Assembly (NCBI GenBank): GCA_033807695.1 | Contig: CM066304.1 | Coordinates: 4,216,001-4,280,000, forward strand | Direction of reading: 5' to 3' | DNA length: 64,000 bases | Source: Daedaleopsis sinensis | Lineage: Eukaryota; Basidiomycota; Agaricomycetes; Polyporales; Polyporaceae | Shown here: piece by piece, positions 23,076 through 34,150 of the stretch | Numbering within the stretch: position 1 is the first letter of the stretch | Layout of the letters: each line of letters opens with the position of its first letter | Translations under genes and position numbers: made by a program | The notes under the pieces: generated by a model | What the model saw: the letters and a program-made list of their open reading frames with translations, nothing else | Database searches by the model: none | What the model was told of the DNA's origin: nothing

Positions 23076-23493
23076 ATGTCGTGCGTCGTTGGGGAGGCGT
23101 AGGATGTGGTCGGTACATTCTCTGTCGCGTGGTAGATAATATATTCGACTCTGACGGACATGACTCGAGACCGTCGACTGATGCTTGTGTGATGCGTGCG
23201 CGACTCGTGTTCTCGTTTTGGTGTCGGTGAGTGCTTGACCCTTTGTCGTTGTGCGGTGATGCCGGTCGTGCGCTCAAGGCGACTTCGATGATATGATCTA
23301 TAGCGCTATCAACGTGACTCTTTCTATCAGTCCCGGTCATGTAGTTCTGTCAGGGGGTAAACGAGATGGAACGATGAATGCATATATAGACATATCGTAT
23401 GCAGGTGCGGCGGAACCAAGATCAAGAATCAGATGGATTGGAACTCTATGAAGAGAACCAGGATGTGTACGTATCAGCCCTAGACCTAAATGT

Positions 23494-26400
23494 CTACTCA
23501 AGTACTTCAGTCTCCTCTCTGTCGGCCATCGCGTCCGCCCCCGGCAGTATACGAGCTAGTAGACTGCACCGGTGCTCCTGCCCGTGAACGTCCGTGTCCG
23601 AGCCGTCATTCGGGAAGATCTTCGGACAACGCATCGTGGCATCCACTGTAGCGAGCATGGTTTTCAACGTCCACTGTGGTAGAATAATCGTCATTTCAGG
23701 AAAGTATACTGAGCGTTCATTATTTCTCACATCGTCTAACCTCAAATGCTTCTAAATGCAGAACGTGAGTGATTAATGACCATAGCTTGGTTGAGAGGGA
23801 TACTGACGTGGGTCATCGGTATTCCATAGATATCCCAATATATCGATAGCATTCTTGCCTTCTGCAAAGCAGTTACTATCGAAATTCCGTCGCCGGGAGA
23901 TTCAGAGTGTTGAATGGAGCGCAGGGTGCTGTGAAGGGAGTTCAACTCGTCTTGTGCATATGCCACAAGAAACTGCCAGTGCTGGTGTTTGTACGGTGGC
24001 CTATGTCAATTGGTGTATCTGAGTGACCAAAGTAGATGTAGATGGGACGAGAGGCTCACCAGACTAGAAATACCCAAGCGTTCGGTGCACAACTAAATGA
24101 ATGGTTGCTTTACTTCTGTGAGAAGAAATCTCACTATTTTTGATAATCTCGCCGAGATTCTGAATAAACTTGTCATAGACCTCTTCCTGAGGCTCGTCAA
24201 TCACCTCCTGTATGAAAGTCCCGCCAACATGATAAGCTAACTGCGGGTGTGTCTTGTAATCAGCACAGCTCACCTCTGATAGAGTCACACTTTCACTGCC
24301 CGTGTTCGCGTAATAAGGGAACCTGGTTGTGGCAACGTGCACAATGAAGTGTTTCCCATATGGATGCCAGGGAATGTGGTGGACTTGAAACTCGTGTAGT
24401 AGTTGATCGACGACCTTCGATATAGGGTATATCCTAACGTCATCTTCTAATGCAACAGATAAAATATCAAGGGGGGTCCCGCGGGATGACTCGTCGTATC
24501 CCCGGTCATCCTGGCACGATAGCTGTTTCCAAAGATGGAGCTCTTTAGGGTTTAGCAGCTCGGCATTGACATGGCGGCGGATGTATCTGACGGCATAACA
24601 CCCGGCTATTGTTAGTCGACTCCATCCGGGCATGCCATAGGCCGTTCTTCCGCAATGTACGACGAGCGAAGTTAATGTGATACGGAGGCGAATCCTGGTT
24701 ACATCGGTGTCGTGTCTAGTATATGGGGTCAGGGCCTGCATGCACGACCTGAATAGAGCCGCATGGCTGTCGCCTTCCAGGTTTTCGAGCTGGTAGTCTG
24801 ATATAACCTTGTCTTCGGAGGGCGGGTGAAGAAGGAAGTCGCGGAAGCTCGCGTGGGCGATGCGGAAGGGAGTGTCAGGATTGTCAAGGTCGACATGAAC
24901 CACAGCTCGGAGCTTGGACAGCACTGCCAATGAGTCCGACACTCGCAGATCGGGGACCAGGGCCTCCAAGGTAGCGGGTGAAATATCTGTCTGCAAGGTC
25001 ACCAGATAGCCAAGAATTCGCCGCATTCGCTCCTTCTCCAACGCCGTCATCGTACGAATAGGGAAGGCGGTCCTCATAACGGTGATATAGAGCTCGTCTA
25101 ACCGATCCAATCTAGAGAATGGGTGTGGCTTCATGATGTCCTCGAATCGTTCCTGGAGGGCCTCAGTGGTGGTAACGTAGGCGAGCAACAGCTCGACCGC
25201 AGTTCGGGCGTACACGAACAGTCCGTCTGCGCGCGCAGTGAAGCGTTCGATGATGGTGGGGTCGGCCTCGTACCACTTCTTCCAGTCGTCCGGCGCGTTC
25301 CTAGCGAGCTCAGTGGTGAAGAAGAGACGGATATCCTTTGCAACCGCGTCAGAGATGGATGTGTCCTTTTGGAGATCGAGAGAGTGGACGGCTTCAATGA
25401 GGTCCGGAGCAGCCCTGATATTGTCGATGTAGTGTTTTCCCTCGCGGGAGGTGAGAAGCACGCGGAGAGGTGACGAGGAGGCACATGAAATCAACAGGCG
25501 AAGTAGCGTGGAGATGGAGCCATAAGTATCGTGAGCGCACTCATCGAGCGCGTCCACGACAACGAATATAGGAGGGTGGGACTGGGGTAGTGCTCGCAGA
25601 GGTGCACGGATCAGCTTCTCGAAGGCATCCTCCATCGTATGTGAAGAAGACGGATTGTCGTACTCCTTCGCGGCATCTACGATGTGGCTAAGCAGCGCCT
25701 TCTGACATTTCGCGAGGTCGTGTGCGATGGTGGGAACAAAGCCCCGGGTGGATTCGAGTGATTGCTCTCCGCGTCTGAAGAAGAACGACCCGCCAAAGTT
25801 GCTTTTCTCGACCATTCGGCGGCAGAACTCCCAAGCGATGGTCGATTTTCCGGATCCTGCTAAACCGGTGAGGAGGAGAACAGGCTTGCCTTCGAACCTC
25901 CCTTCGGCCCACTGTTCGAGAGTCCGAAAGACCTCCTTGCGAGTCTCTTTCAGGTATCGAGTCCTTTCTCCGTTCGATCCGTATCGGGCTTCCTGTACAA
26001 CGCGTAGCTTTCCCAGAATATCTGCATCGGCTAGACTAAGAATTAGCCCTGCACGTACGCGCAAGACTGTCACGGGACTGCACCTTGGCTAATCTGTTCT
26101 CTTCTAATCTCCTACAACAATATCAGTACCATTAAATGGCCTAGAATATAATGTAGCATATACATACCCGGACACCGTCGCCTATCTCGGCTACCGCGGC
26201 CTGTATCCTGATCTGTCCAGCCATCTGCAATCTTCTATGAGACTGTGTTGAATATGATAATGGCTCAGAGAAGGCTTACATTGAAGCGTTCGCGAGCTGC
26301 TGCGATTTTGCCTTTCAGATCTTGCAGATTCTCCTGATCTTCGCTCGACGTCCAGAATCGTTTGTACCACGGCCGGTTGACGATGGTTATTGCCAGCTTC

Positions 26401-26951
26401 ACAACTTCTTCAAGGTCGCTAGGAGGACAGGTTCAGGGCGGGCGGAAACAAGCAAGCGTCGAGCTGGAATGTAAGCTACTTACCGTTTCAATCGATCCGC
26501 ATCTTTCGCAAGATCGGGGAAGCGCTCCTTGAGAAATTGTTCCGTCGTCTTGCCCGGGGGATTCCCAGCGGGGTCAGTCTGTGTACCTCCGATTGGGTCT
26601 GCAGGGCGTTGCTTGAGTTGGGTTCTGATGTTCTCAAACACGGTGGAGATGCAGTCGCCGAAGGCCGTGAGCTCTTGACAGAGCTGCGAGATATCCTCCC
26701 GGTTCTTCTTCGTCTCCTTTTGATGGGGCCGACAAGCAGCTTTAGACGTCCATTGCAGTGCTAGGGCATGAATCATATAGCACTTCACGTACCTTGACTT
26801 TGTTCAGCAGCGTTGAAAGTATCGAGAGTGCAGTTTGTGCTCCCTGGATTGGTATCAACTCGATAACAGGTTCGCCAATCTTCAACAGCTTCTCGACGAC
26901 CCCAAGTCCACTTTCTAGTGCATTCGTTGCGGATTGGCGAGAAGAGGTCAT
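23494..26951 (-). CDS. NACHT NTPase B (fungal NLR-like), right-arm copy
   Basis: The start is at 26951 (MTSSRQSATNALESG), equivalent to gene A. The exon starting ETKKNREDISQLC follows. The NACHT exon enters after an intron at about 26025-26080, giving QISQADADILGKL. Walker A is GLAGSGKSTIAWEF, Walker B is IFVVVDALDEC, and RVLLTSREG looks like sensor 1. The post-NACHT region matches A (RRILGYLVTLQTDISPATLE, CYAVRYIRRHVNAELLNP, FPYYANTGSESVTLSE) and 3' exons end with FPEMTIILPQWTLKTML near 23494. It differs from A by scattered substitutions and small indels (for instance NAPDDWKKWYEA against NATSKKWYEA), so both copies appear to have been kept under coding constraint. No lesion was found in the parts I could read. 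The same role as A is presumed. Confidence 0.85.
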
Positions 26952-27775
26952 CAGAGTAGGTGCGGAGTGAGGGGTGCAGAGGCAAGGTGCAGAGGGGAAG
27001 GTGCACGGAGACAGTGTCGACACGCCGGGCTGGCGAAAGGGCAATAAGCCTACACGGCCTACACGAGGTTGAGGGCTGTTCGTACGGTATTAAACCTTCA
27101 GTACAATTTTAAACTCATGACCGGTCATTCTGGGATCGACGGGGAGCGTGGTGGACATCACTTCGTGACACTTCATGGAAGTCCTCCTTTTCAGTACGAC
27201 TAACGGCGTACTTACACCGAAGCCTGCGCCACCGGCTTGAATATTTGCAGCTGTCGCTTTTCATGTGTACACGTTTACTGCGTCAAATACTAGAGACGTA
27301 TAAGTCAAGGCTCGAGTTGGACTTTGGATAGAGTGTGAACTTGAGCTGCCTGCAGTTGCACATGGTCTATGATGCGGATGCTCGGTCTTGAGGAGGACGT
27401 TCGCCTAGAGACGGGGATAACACTGACTGATTCGCCGAACATCGACAACCGGCGGTGTTTTTCTCGCGGATGACTAACTCGTGCAGATCACATCTATGTT
27501 TAAACGGGTTGGTTGATGCCGAGTGGAAGCGCACGGAGTCGGGGTCAGGACCGGTGGGCAGAATGCTTGACATAATCCGAGGTTAATTGATGCAATTTGA
27601 TTCGTAGGAGGTGCGTGAACCATGTCGAATCTATACTAGATGGATCGCTACTGCTCCAACCGGGTCTCCGAGTCGGCGGCGGAGGGAGAGCAGTCGACTC
27701 GAGGAGTGTGCACGGACTCGCCCGGCTGAGATGTTGCACGGCGGGGCAGCACAAGGGCAGCACGGTGTTCACTGT

Positions 27776-27840
27776 GTTAGACAGGTCCGTCCGCCCCCCC
27801 GTTCAATAGGACCTGTACATCGTCTGCCTACGGGAGACAA
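27776..27840. repeat. 65-bp insertion flanked by 9-bp direct repeats
   Basis: GTTCACTGT at 27767-27775 and 27841-27849 flanks 65 bases absent from the left arm, where the reverse complement of this 9-mer occurs once (11673-11681). The insert contains ACAGGTCC and GGACCTGT as inverted halves. Confidence 0.6.
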
Positions 27841-28382
27841 GTTCACTGTAGACTCTAGATCTCAGATAGAGATGTAGCAGGCAGGGCCACACTGGGGGCA
27901 ATGAGCGGTGACGTGGTCGTAGTACGTCATCCGGGCGCCTACCACCCAGAGCGGCAATGGCCGGAGCAGCTTGAGAGCGTCTCAGTCTCAAGCGCCCTTT
28001 ACCTCTCCTCCTCCCTGCGCTCAGCTCAGGCTCAGCAGGGCTCTCGTGGGCTATGTACTAGCTGCTACAGCGGGGTCTAGCTGCTCCCAGTACTCTATTC
28101 CTACTGCTCTCGGCTTCAGCAGCGCAGCGATCCCCGTGCTCCACTACGGCACAGGTCCCACCTCCTGCCGCCTGTCTCTCTGAGTCTCTGTCCTGTTCTG
28201 TTCCTTCGCCGGCCCCACCTGAGACAGCCACGATTATGACCTTCTTTGTGACGGGATACCTTGAGATAGGAGGGGCCTCGAAGTGTGCAAGACGTCGGCT
28301 AGGAGGCTACCAGGCTTGATATGGTGTCTTCCGTCATGCACACGCACGCAGGTAAGCCTCACGATTTCTTCGTCGCTCAGAT

Positions 28383-28390
28383 GTCTTCCT
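28383..28390. other. Empty target site of the transposon
   Basis: A single GTCTTCCT sits in otherwise continuous sequence. Both flanks align with the two sides of the transposon in the left arm (4290-4338 and 11167-11280). Confidence 0.9.
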
Positions 28391-30252
28391 CCTTCAATCC
28401 CTCAAGCACATCGTCTACTTCTTCTGTTTCAGGTGATGTTATATGCTTTATACACACCTGGAACGTCCCTCTGCTCGAATATTTGCCGTGCCGGACAGAT
28501 TTGTGGCACGAGTATTGTCGACGTGACGTATGGTCCAACGATGATTCTACAGTCACTGATGCAAATGCACAGAGAGCATATTTGTTTCCCTTCCACAGCT
28601 TCACCCTCAGCACCGTTGGTATGATGGTCGCCTAGCTTGTGTTGTGTAGGTCAAAACTCGTGAGTGGACGCTACGTCTTCGTAGCTCATTTCATCATCTC
28701 TCACGAACACTGTCAAGGGAAGCCATGATAAGCGATTTGAATGAGGCGTCCGCCTGTGCCCCTAGGCACTCTACGATAGGGCCGGAGCTGAGACCGCCTC
28801 AGGGAACGGTGCCATGGTGAGTATCTGTCCCCGTTGACCACCCTTCGATGGTATGGGCACATGCTTATACGCTCGCATAAGAGAACTCATGCGTGTACGC
28901 GTGGTTTCGCTCAACTACGGCCGTATCCGATCCGAACAGTGTCGATTCCTCACCCTGCCAGTGGGTGCACCACGCGATCATGCACTCGTAACATCGGCGA
29001 CATCGCTCTCCTTGTCCGAGTCTCCCGGATGTCTGAACATGTAGATATGACTGATACGTGAGTCCATCCCCTCAGTGACATCTATGTGCCCGGTGCGTCT
29101 GACTCTAGCTGCTGAGAACCTCTGCATCAGGGAGTCTGCCTCGTTCGAGGTGGCCGACGTCCACCTCAGTATCACTGATCCGGCTCGTAGGACATCTCTC
29201 GCTCTCTTGAATATGTCATCCGACTGCAACATTCAAATGCTCGGCGCATGCTACCTTGGATGCACTCTCCTCTTGTCCGTCAAGGAGTACGCTGAAGTTT
29301 GACTTCTCTCGTTCGTCCGCACCGCGCGCACGATCACGCATACAGCTGCTCGCGTCACAGGTCTCAATCCGATTCTCTTGCATCCATTCACGGACGCTTG
29401 AACTTTCGACTGACGAGGACACCTAGCCTCGGCTTCGTACGTGTCGCCTCTGCTCAGCTAGTGAGATCCTGGTGAGGAAGCTGCTCATGAACAGGCAGCG
29501 GCGGGTCAGATGGGACATTCCGTAGCCCAGGTACGACGCTGCGTTCCGGCAAGTACTAGAATTCGATCATGGAAAGTGGGATTGAGGTCGCTGGTGGGAA
29601 CGATACCGAAGGATGAAGGCTGCGGCGGTCTTGAGTGCCCTGTCCGTGTTGTACCGGCTTTGGTAAGTAATACCTGCGCCGAATTTCGAGTGGTGCTGAT
29701 CGGTTATTTCAGGCGTAAGCTCAAGCCCCGAGTAGGGGCGCCGTTATGTAGTATCCACGAAATCCGACAACATCGCAATTACCAATATACTGCTTATACT
29801 GAATCATGCTAACCTCACTATCACAGGTTGCTCGGTACGTCGAGTCTAATCATCGTCTGTGGCCATAGAAACTCTTACTGATCTTGGTCGTTCTTCCGTC
29901 ATTTTTCGAAATGCACAAGCAGGAGATGTACATACATAGGTCTCTCGTCGTCGGCCGCCGCCCGCCAAGCACCTGTTCGAATTACGAACGCCGCCTAGTC
30001 CATCACCGAGATGATAAGCATACGCAACCCAGCGGCACGACCACAACGACTAATTTGCACCGCCCCTGTACCCCAGACGATCGTGATCTCGCGCGTCACT
30101 GGAGGTATCAAGAGACGTCGCCGCTATTTGCTGTTGCACATAGGACGCCAGATGACGTTCGCTATGCATGAGAACACCTGTTTCACTGACAAGGTTTGCC
30201 ATTGCCGTTGATCTCCGTGCCCTCGTCTCTTTGACATGCACGGCAAAGAAGA

Positions 30253-30282
30253 CGCGTCATCCTGGCGTTCCGGGATGACGCG
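30253..30282. promoter_or_regulatory. Perfect 10-bp-arm palindrome upstream of carboxylesterase 2
   Basis: CGCGTCATCC (30253-30262) and GGATGACGCG (30273-30282) are exact reverse complements with a 10-base spacer, about 150-180 bp before the start codon. Each arm contains TGACGCG, resembling bZIP half-sites. Binding is inference. Confidence 0.4.
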
Positions 30283-30346
30283 CGTCCTTGTCGGCGTTGT
30301 CACTCCCGAGTACACTCAGAGCTGAGGTAGCATATAGCTGGACGAG

Positions 30347-30353
30347 TATATAT
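30347..30353 (+). promoter_or_regulatory. TATA box of carboxylesterase 2
   Basis: TATATAT lies 82-88 bp before the ATG at 30435, a usual distance for strongly expressed secreted enzymes in these fungi. Confidence 0.5.
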
Positions 30354-30434
30354 GCGGTTGGCCCTGTCCTAGCCTCACTCACCACTCATACTACTCGGTC
30401 TTTCACCGCTCTAGCACCTATCCTCTTTGCCACA

Positions 30435-32844
30435 ATGTTCTCGAGTTCTCGCCTCGTAACATTCCTCGAACTCGCTTTCGCTTTCGGCACCGTTGTTTCG
30501 TCTCCCGCGGTCCTCCGAGCGGACACCGCGACCGTCCAGCTCGACAAGGCCACCGTCATCGGCGTTACGAACAACTCGGTGACGAGTTTCACGGGCATCC
30601 CATTTGCAGAGCCTCCGTGCGCATTTCTCCCCCGTACCCCGCTGCATGAGCTGACCCCCAGTGTGGCAGATTGGGCGATCTGCGCCTTCGCCTCCCGAAG
30701 CCGCTGAGCTCCTATAGCGGCACCATCGACGCGACCAAGCCTGCTACAGAATGCATGCAGCTTTTCCCGCCCATCCGGACGGACATGCCTGCTGAGATGC
30801 AGCAGCTCATGAACGCGTACGTCGCCGGGTTCGCAGACGGCGCCAATCTACCTCAGAGCGAGGACTGTAAGTACCTCGGCCCCACCAATCTTGTCGCCTG
30901 AATCGCTCACGACTCAGAACGTGGCGTGGTGTAATACACCACTGGCAGGTCTCACGATCGACGTGCGGGTACCGGAAGGGACCAAGCCTGGGGATAAGCT
31001 GCCCATCATCGCTGTGAGTGACCATCATCATGATCCTTGAATATTCTAATTGACGTAACCTGACGGTTGTCTGTAGTTCATCTTCGGCGGTGAGACCAGT
31101 CCCAGCAAGTGCAGGCACGAAATACTCACAACGTTGTCATAGGTGGCTTCTCGCTTGGTTCGACCACACAGTAAGTCTGTTCTTTCGCGGCATGAATGAG
31201 AACATGCTCATGCGTTTCATAGGATGAGCGGCGATGCAGTAGTGCAGCGCTCGATTGAACTGAAACAGCCCGTCATCTTCGCTGCGATGAACCATCGGAT
31301 CAATGGTAGGATTTCTACATCCTCCGTCCGGCACTTACTCATTTCTATCACAGTGTTCGGCTTCCTCGGCGGCAAGGAGGTAAAAGAAGCAGGAGTCGGA
31401 AACCTTGGTCTACATGATCGTGAGTCGACACATCGATCGTGTATGCATGATCTCTCACCTTCGTCTTCGTAGAGCGTGAGGGACTGCGGTGGATCAACAA
31501 ATATATCGAAGCGTTCGGCGGAGATCCTGCGAAGGTCACTCTGTACGCTACCGAATTCCTGTCATGTCGTGGAATCGTATGCTCACTCGCGTCCTTGTAC
31601 AGATGGGGTCCAAGTTCTGGCGCAATCTCCACGGCCCTACAGATGGTCACCAACGGTGGAGACACCGAGGGCCTCTTCCGGGGTGCTATCATGAATGCCG
31701 GCTCACCGATCCCTACCGGAGACATCACGTACCAGCAGCCGTACTACAACACTGTTGTCGAGCATGCAGGCTGCGCGAACGCGATAGACACGTTGGACTG
31801 CCTCCGACATGTCCCTGCAGATACGCTCGTTACGGCCGCTGGGACCATTCCCAACCTCTTCGAGTATCCTGTGAGCTACCAAACCCCGTGGGTACTAGTA
31901 AGAATGTTGCTCATGCTTACGGGCCAGGGTCTCGCGTCTGCCTGGGCTCCGCGCGCAGATGGAGTGTTTCTAAAGGCGCCTCCTCAACATCTCATCTTCG
32001 CCGGGAGTGTCGCCAAGATCCCAATTCTGACCGGTATGCCAGTAGTGTTTGCGTAGCCGCAGTGTCGCATTCGCTAACATTGAATGGCAGGTGATGCTAC
32101 AGACGAGGGTACGGCCTTCGCGACCGGAAGCTGGAATGTGACGTCAGTGCTCTAGTTAATGCAATGACCAGCTAAAACTCATCTCATTTTACAGCACCGA
32201 CGCGGAGTTCCTTGACTACCTTCACCAATTCTACTTCCCTCGCGCACCGAAGGCGCTTGTCTCGCCGCTCCTTCAGCTTTACCCCAACGACCCTGCTCAA
32301 GGCTCTCCGTTCGACACCGGTAACGCGAACCAACTCGCGCCGATGTACAAGCGGATGTCGTCATTCCAAGGCGACATGATCTTCCAAGCACCCAGGCGGT
32401 TCTTCCTCGACCACCTCTCGTCGAAGCAGCCGACGTGGTCCTTCAGTGAGTCGCATGATTAACGTGCCTAGATGGTCGACTCATAGCCGGGACCATATCA
32501 ACAGTCAGTCGTCGTGGTAGCATTGCTGGTCTTGGCGCGGTATGTTCTATGCGACGCCTTGTGTATACGCTGTGGCAGGAGACTCACCACTCTCACAGGC
32601 CCACGGCTCCGACTTCATCCCTGCCTTGACAATGGCAGACGAGCTCACGGACTACATCATCCAGTTCTCAGCGACGCAGGACCCGAACGGCGGCTCGAAC
32701 AAGACGATTCCCTGGCCAAAGTACGACACCCGGTCGCGCAAGGTGCTTTCGATTCTCGAGGACGGGATCCATCTCGGGAACGATACCGCGCGGCTGCAGG
32801 CTATGGCGGCGCTGACTGCGTTGTCTGTCGCGTTCCCTATCTAG
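30435..32844 (+). CDS. Secreted type-B carboxylesterase 2
   Basis: An alpha/beta-hydrolase that should cleave carboxylic esters outside the cell. The start MFSSSRLVTFLELAFAFG is a signal peptide. About 14 short exons join in frame to roughly 550 residues. Landmarks in order: TVQLDKATVIGVTNN, SEDC joined to LTIDVRVPEG, FIFGG (oxyanion region), FGGDPAKVTL joined to WGPSSG (nucleophile serine), ATDEGTAF (catalytic acid), AHGSD (catalytic histidine) and DELTDYIIQFSATQDPNG. The pattern fits the type-B serine active-site signature, but the residue before the serine is proline where the family usually has glutamate. No frame break was found. It sits in tandem with the next gene, its close paralogue. 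The natural substrate cannot be told from sequence. Confidence 0.9.
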
Positions 32845-34150
32845 CGCATCTCGCGGGCCGCCGTATGGGTTTCTACTGTTCCACATTTGACACTAAGGTC
32901 AACTCGAGCGCGTGCATTCGGCGTAGTATCGGATTCTCAGCCTCTAGGACATCCGATACTTACATGCTTCAATGTCCACAATACGTAATTTTGTTCTGAC
33001 GCCCTATGGAGCACGCGGTAATGCGCGGTTCTATGTCGCGGGGCTGTATCCAAACGTTCGACTTTGGATCCAACAGCGGCGGTGGTAGTCTGAAGAGTGG
33101 TACTTACTTAGGTTGAAGGCCATCTTATCTAATCAGATACTGATTACGATATTCTGCCCACCGGCGTCTAGTGCTCTTCTTACTCACTCCTCCACCATGG
33201 CAAGTACTGGTCTCCACGCTAAGGCTTTGCTACACGCTAGATATCTAGAAGAACCGAGACACTTCTGCGCATGATTACATCTCAACAACTCGAGAATGGC
33301 AACCAAATCCCAGGTTCCGAGGACGATTCGGAGATGTCTGCATGTCCTCGTCCTTCAAGTTTCAAAGCTTCAAGGTTCGCAACTCAAGCTATAGTCCAGG
33401 CCTGTGGCCGATGAGGCTCAGGGATTGTGTAGTTGACTTTTGAGGCTGGTCAGTGGTGAGTACTGCGTATACATCTATATCTACCTCAGCAAACGACGTG
33501 CATTTTTCTCGAGCGCGAGCTTCGCATTGTTTCGGTCACAAGCTCTTCCTGTTCGTCTGCTGGCTGTCTTCACTAGTTTTCTACTGACAACGGACACCGA
33601 AAGGCATCAAAGGCGTACTCTAGTCACTGTTGCTGCCAATCTATCTATCCCATTTCCTATTCTTGCCGTCACTCTGTCTCCCGGTCCACTGAGCATGCCT
33701 TGATGAGCACGTTGATACCACCCTGCCTCGCGACCGTGGTCATGCTCGCCCTACGCAAAAGGACGAAAATGAGTCCGTGCGACTCGAGCGCGATCAGACA
33801 CCATTTCAACCTTCGTATCTGTCCGGGACCACTCCTCGCGACCGGCCTCGGAATGATGATGGGTCGGATAGAAAAAAACTTGGCTATATTGTACGTATCG
33901 ACCTAGTCGTCATAATATCTCGTCGCTCTCAGTACTCATTTTCTCGGAATAGCGGCCTTGGTTCAAGCAAGTCCCAGGAGATGCCGGCGGCTGCCGCCGA
34001 TGATCCACTGTACGGCCGAGCTCCATCGTCGGGACTGTGTGGGTCTACGATGCATATAATAGGATGGCACCCACAATTACCCTTCCCAACCACCTCTCGA
34101 CCACAACCTCGACCCCCCGATCTTCCCTTCTACCATTGACCTCTGCAACC
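32845..34150. other. Intergenic between carboxylesterases 2 and 3
   Basis: About 1.3 kb without a supported gene. Frames near 33440-33900 and 33777-34139 are short, lack motifs and overlap in several frames. A TATA-like CATATAAT at 34053-34060 precedes the next gene. Confidence 0.45.
34053..34060 (+). promoter_or_regulatory. TATA box of carboxylesterase 3
   Basis: CATATAAT lies about 91-98 bp before the ATG at 34151, mirroring the spacing at carboxylesterase 2. Confidence 0.5.

Larger units (their letters stand above)
23494..29818 (-). repeat. Right arm of the large inverted repeat
   Basis: Reverse-complement partner of 2890-15800 without the transposon. It contains NACHT B (23494-26951) and about 2.9 kb of non-coding sequence (26952-29818). 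The empty insertion site GTCTTCCT is at 28383-28390. Relative to the left arm it has a 65-bp insertion at 27776-27840. The outer limit near 29818 is where similarity to the left arm fades. I see no convincing gene in 26952-29818. Confidence 0.85.
29819..30434. other. Intergenic, promoter of carboxylesterase 2
   Basis: No gene is seen. It contains a palindrome at 30253-30282 and a TATA box at 30347-30353, listed separately. Confidence 0.5.

Noticed and set aside
27775..28226. A solo LTR beginning TGTTAG and ending GAGACA in the right arm
   Set aside because: No target duplication is found and most of the sequence is also present in the left arm without the TGTTAG end. A 65-bp insertion with 9-bp direct repeats explains the difference better.
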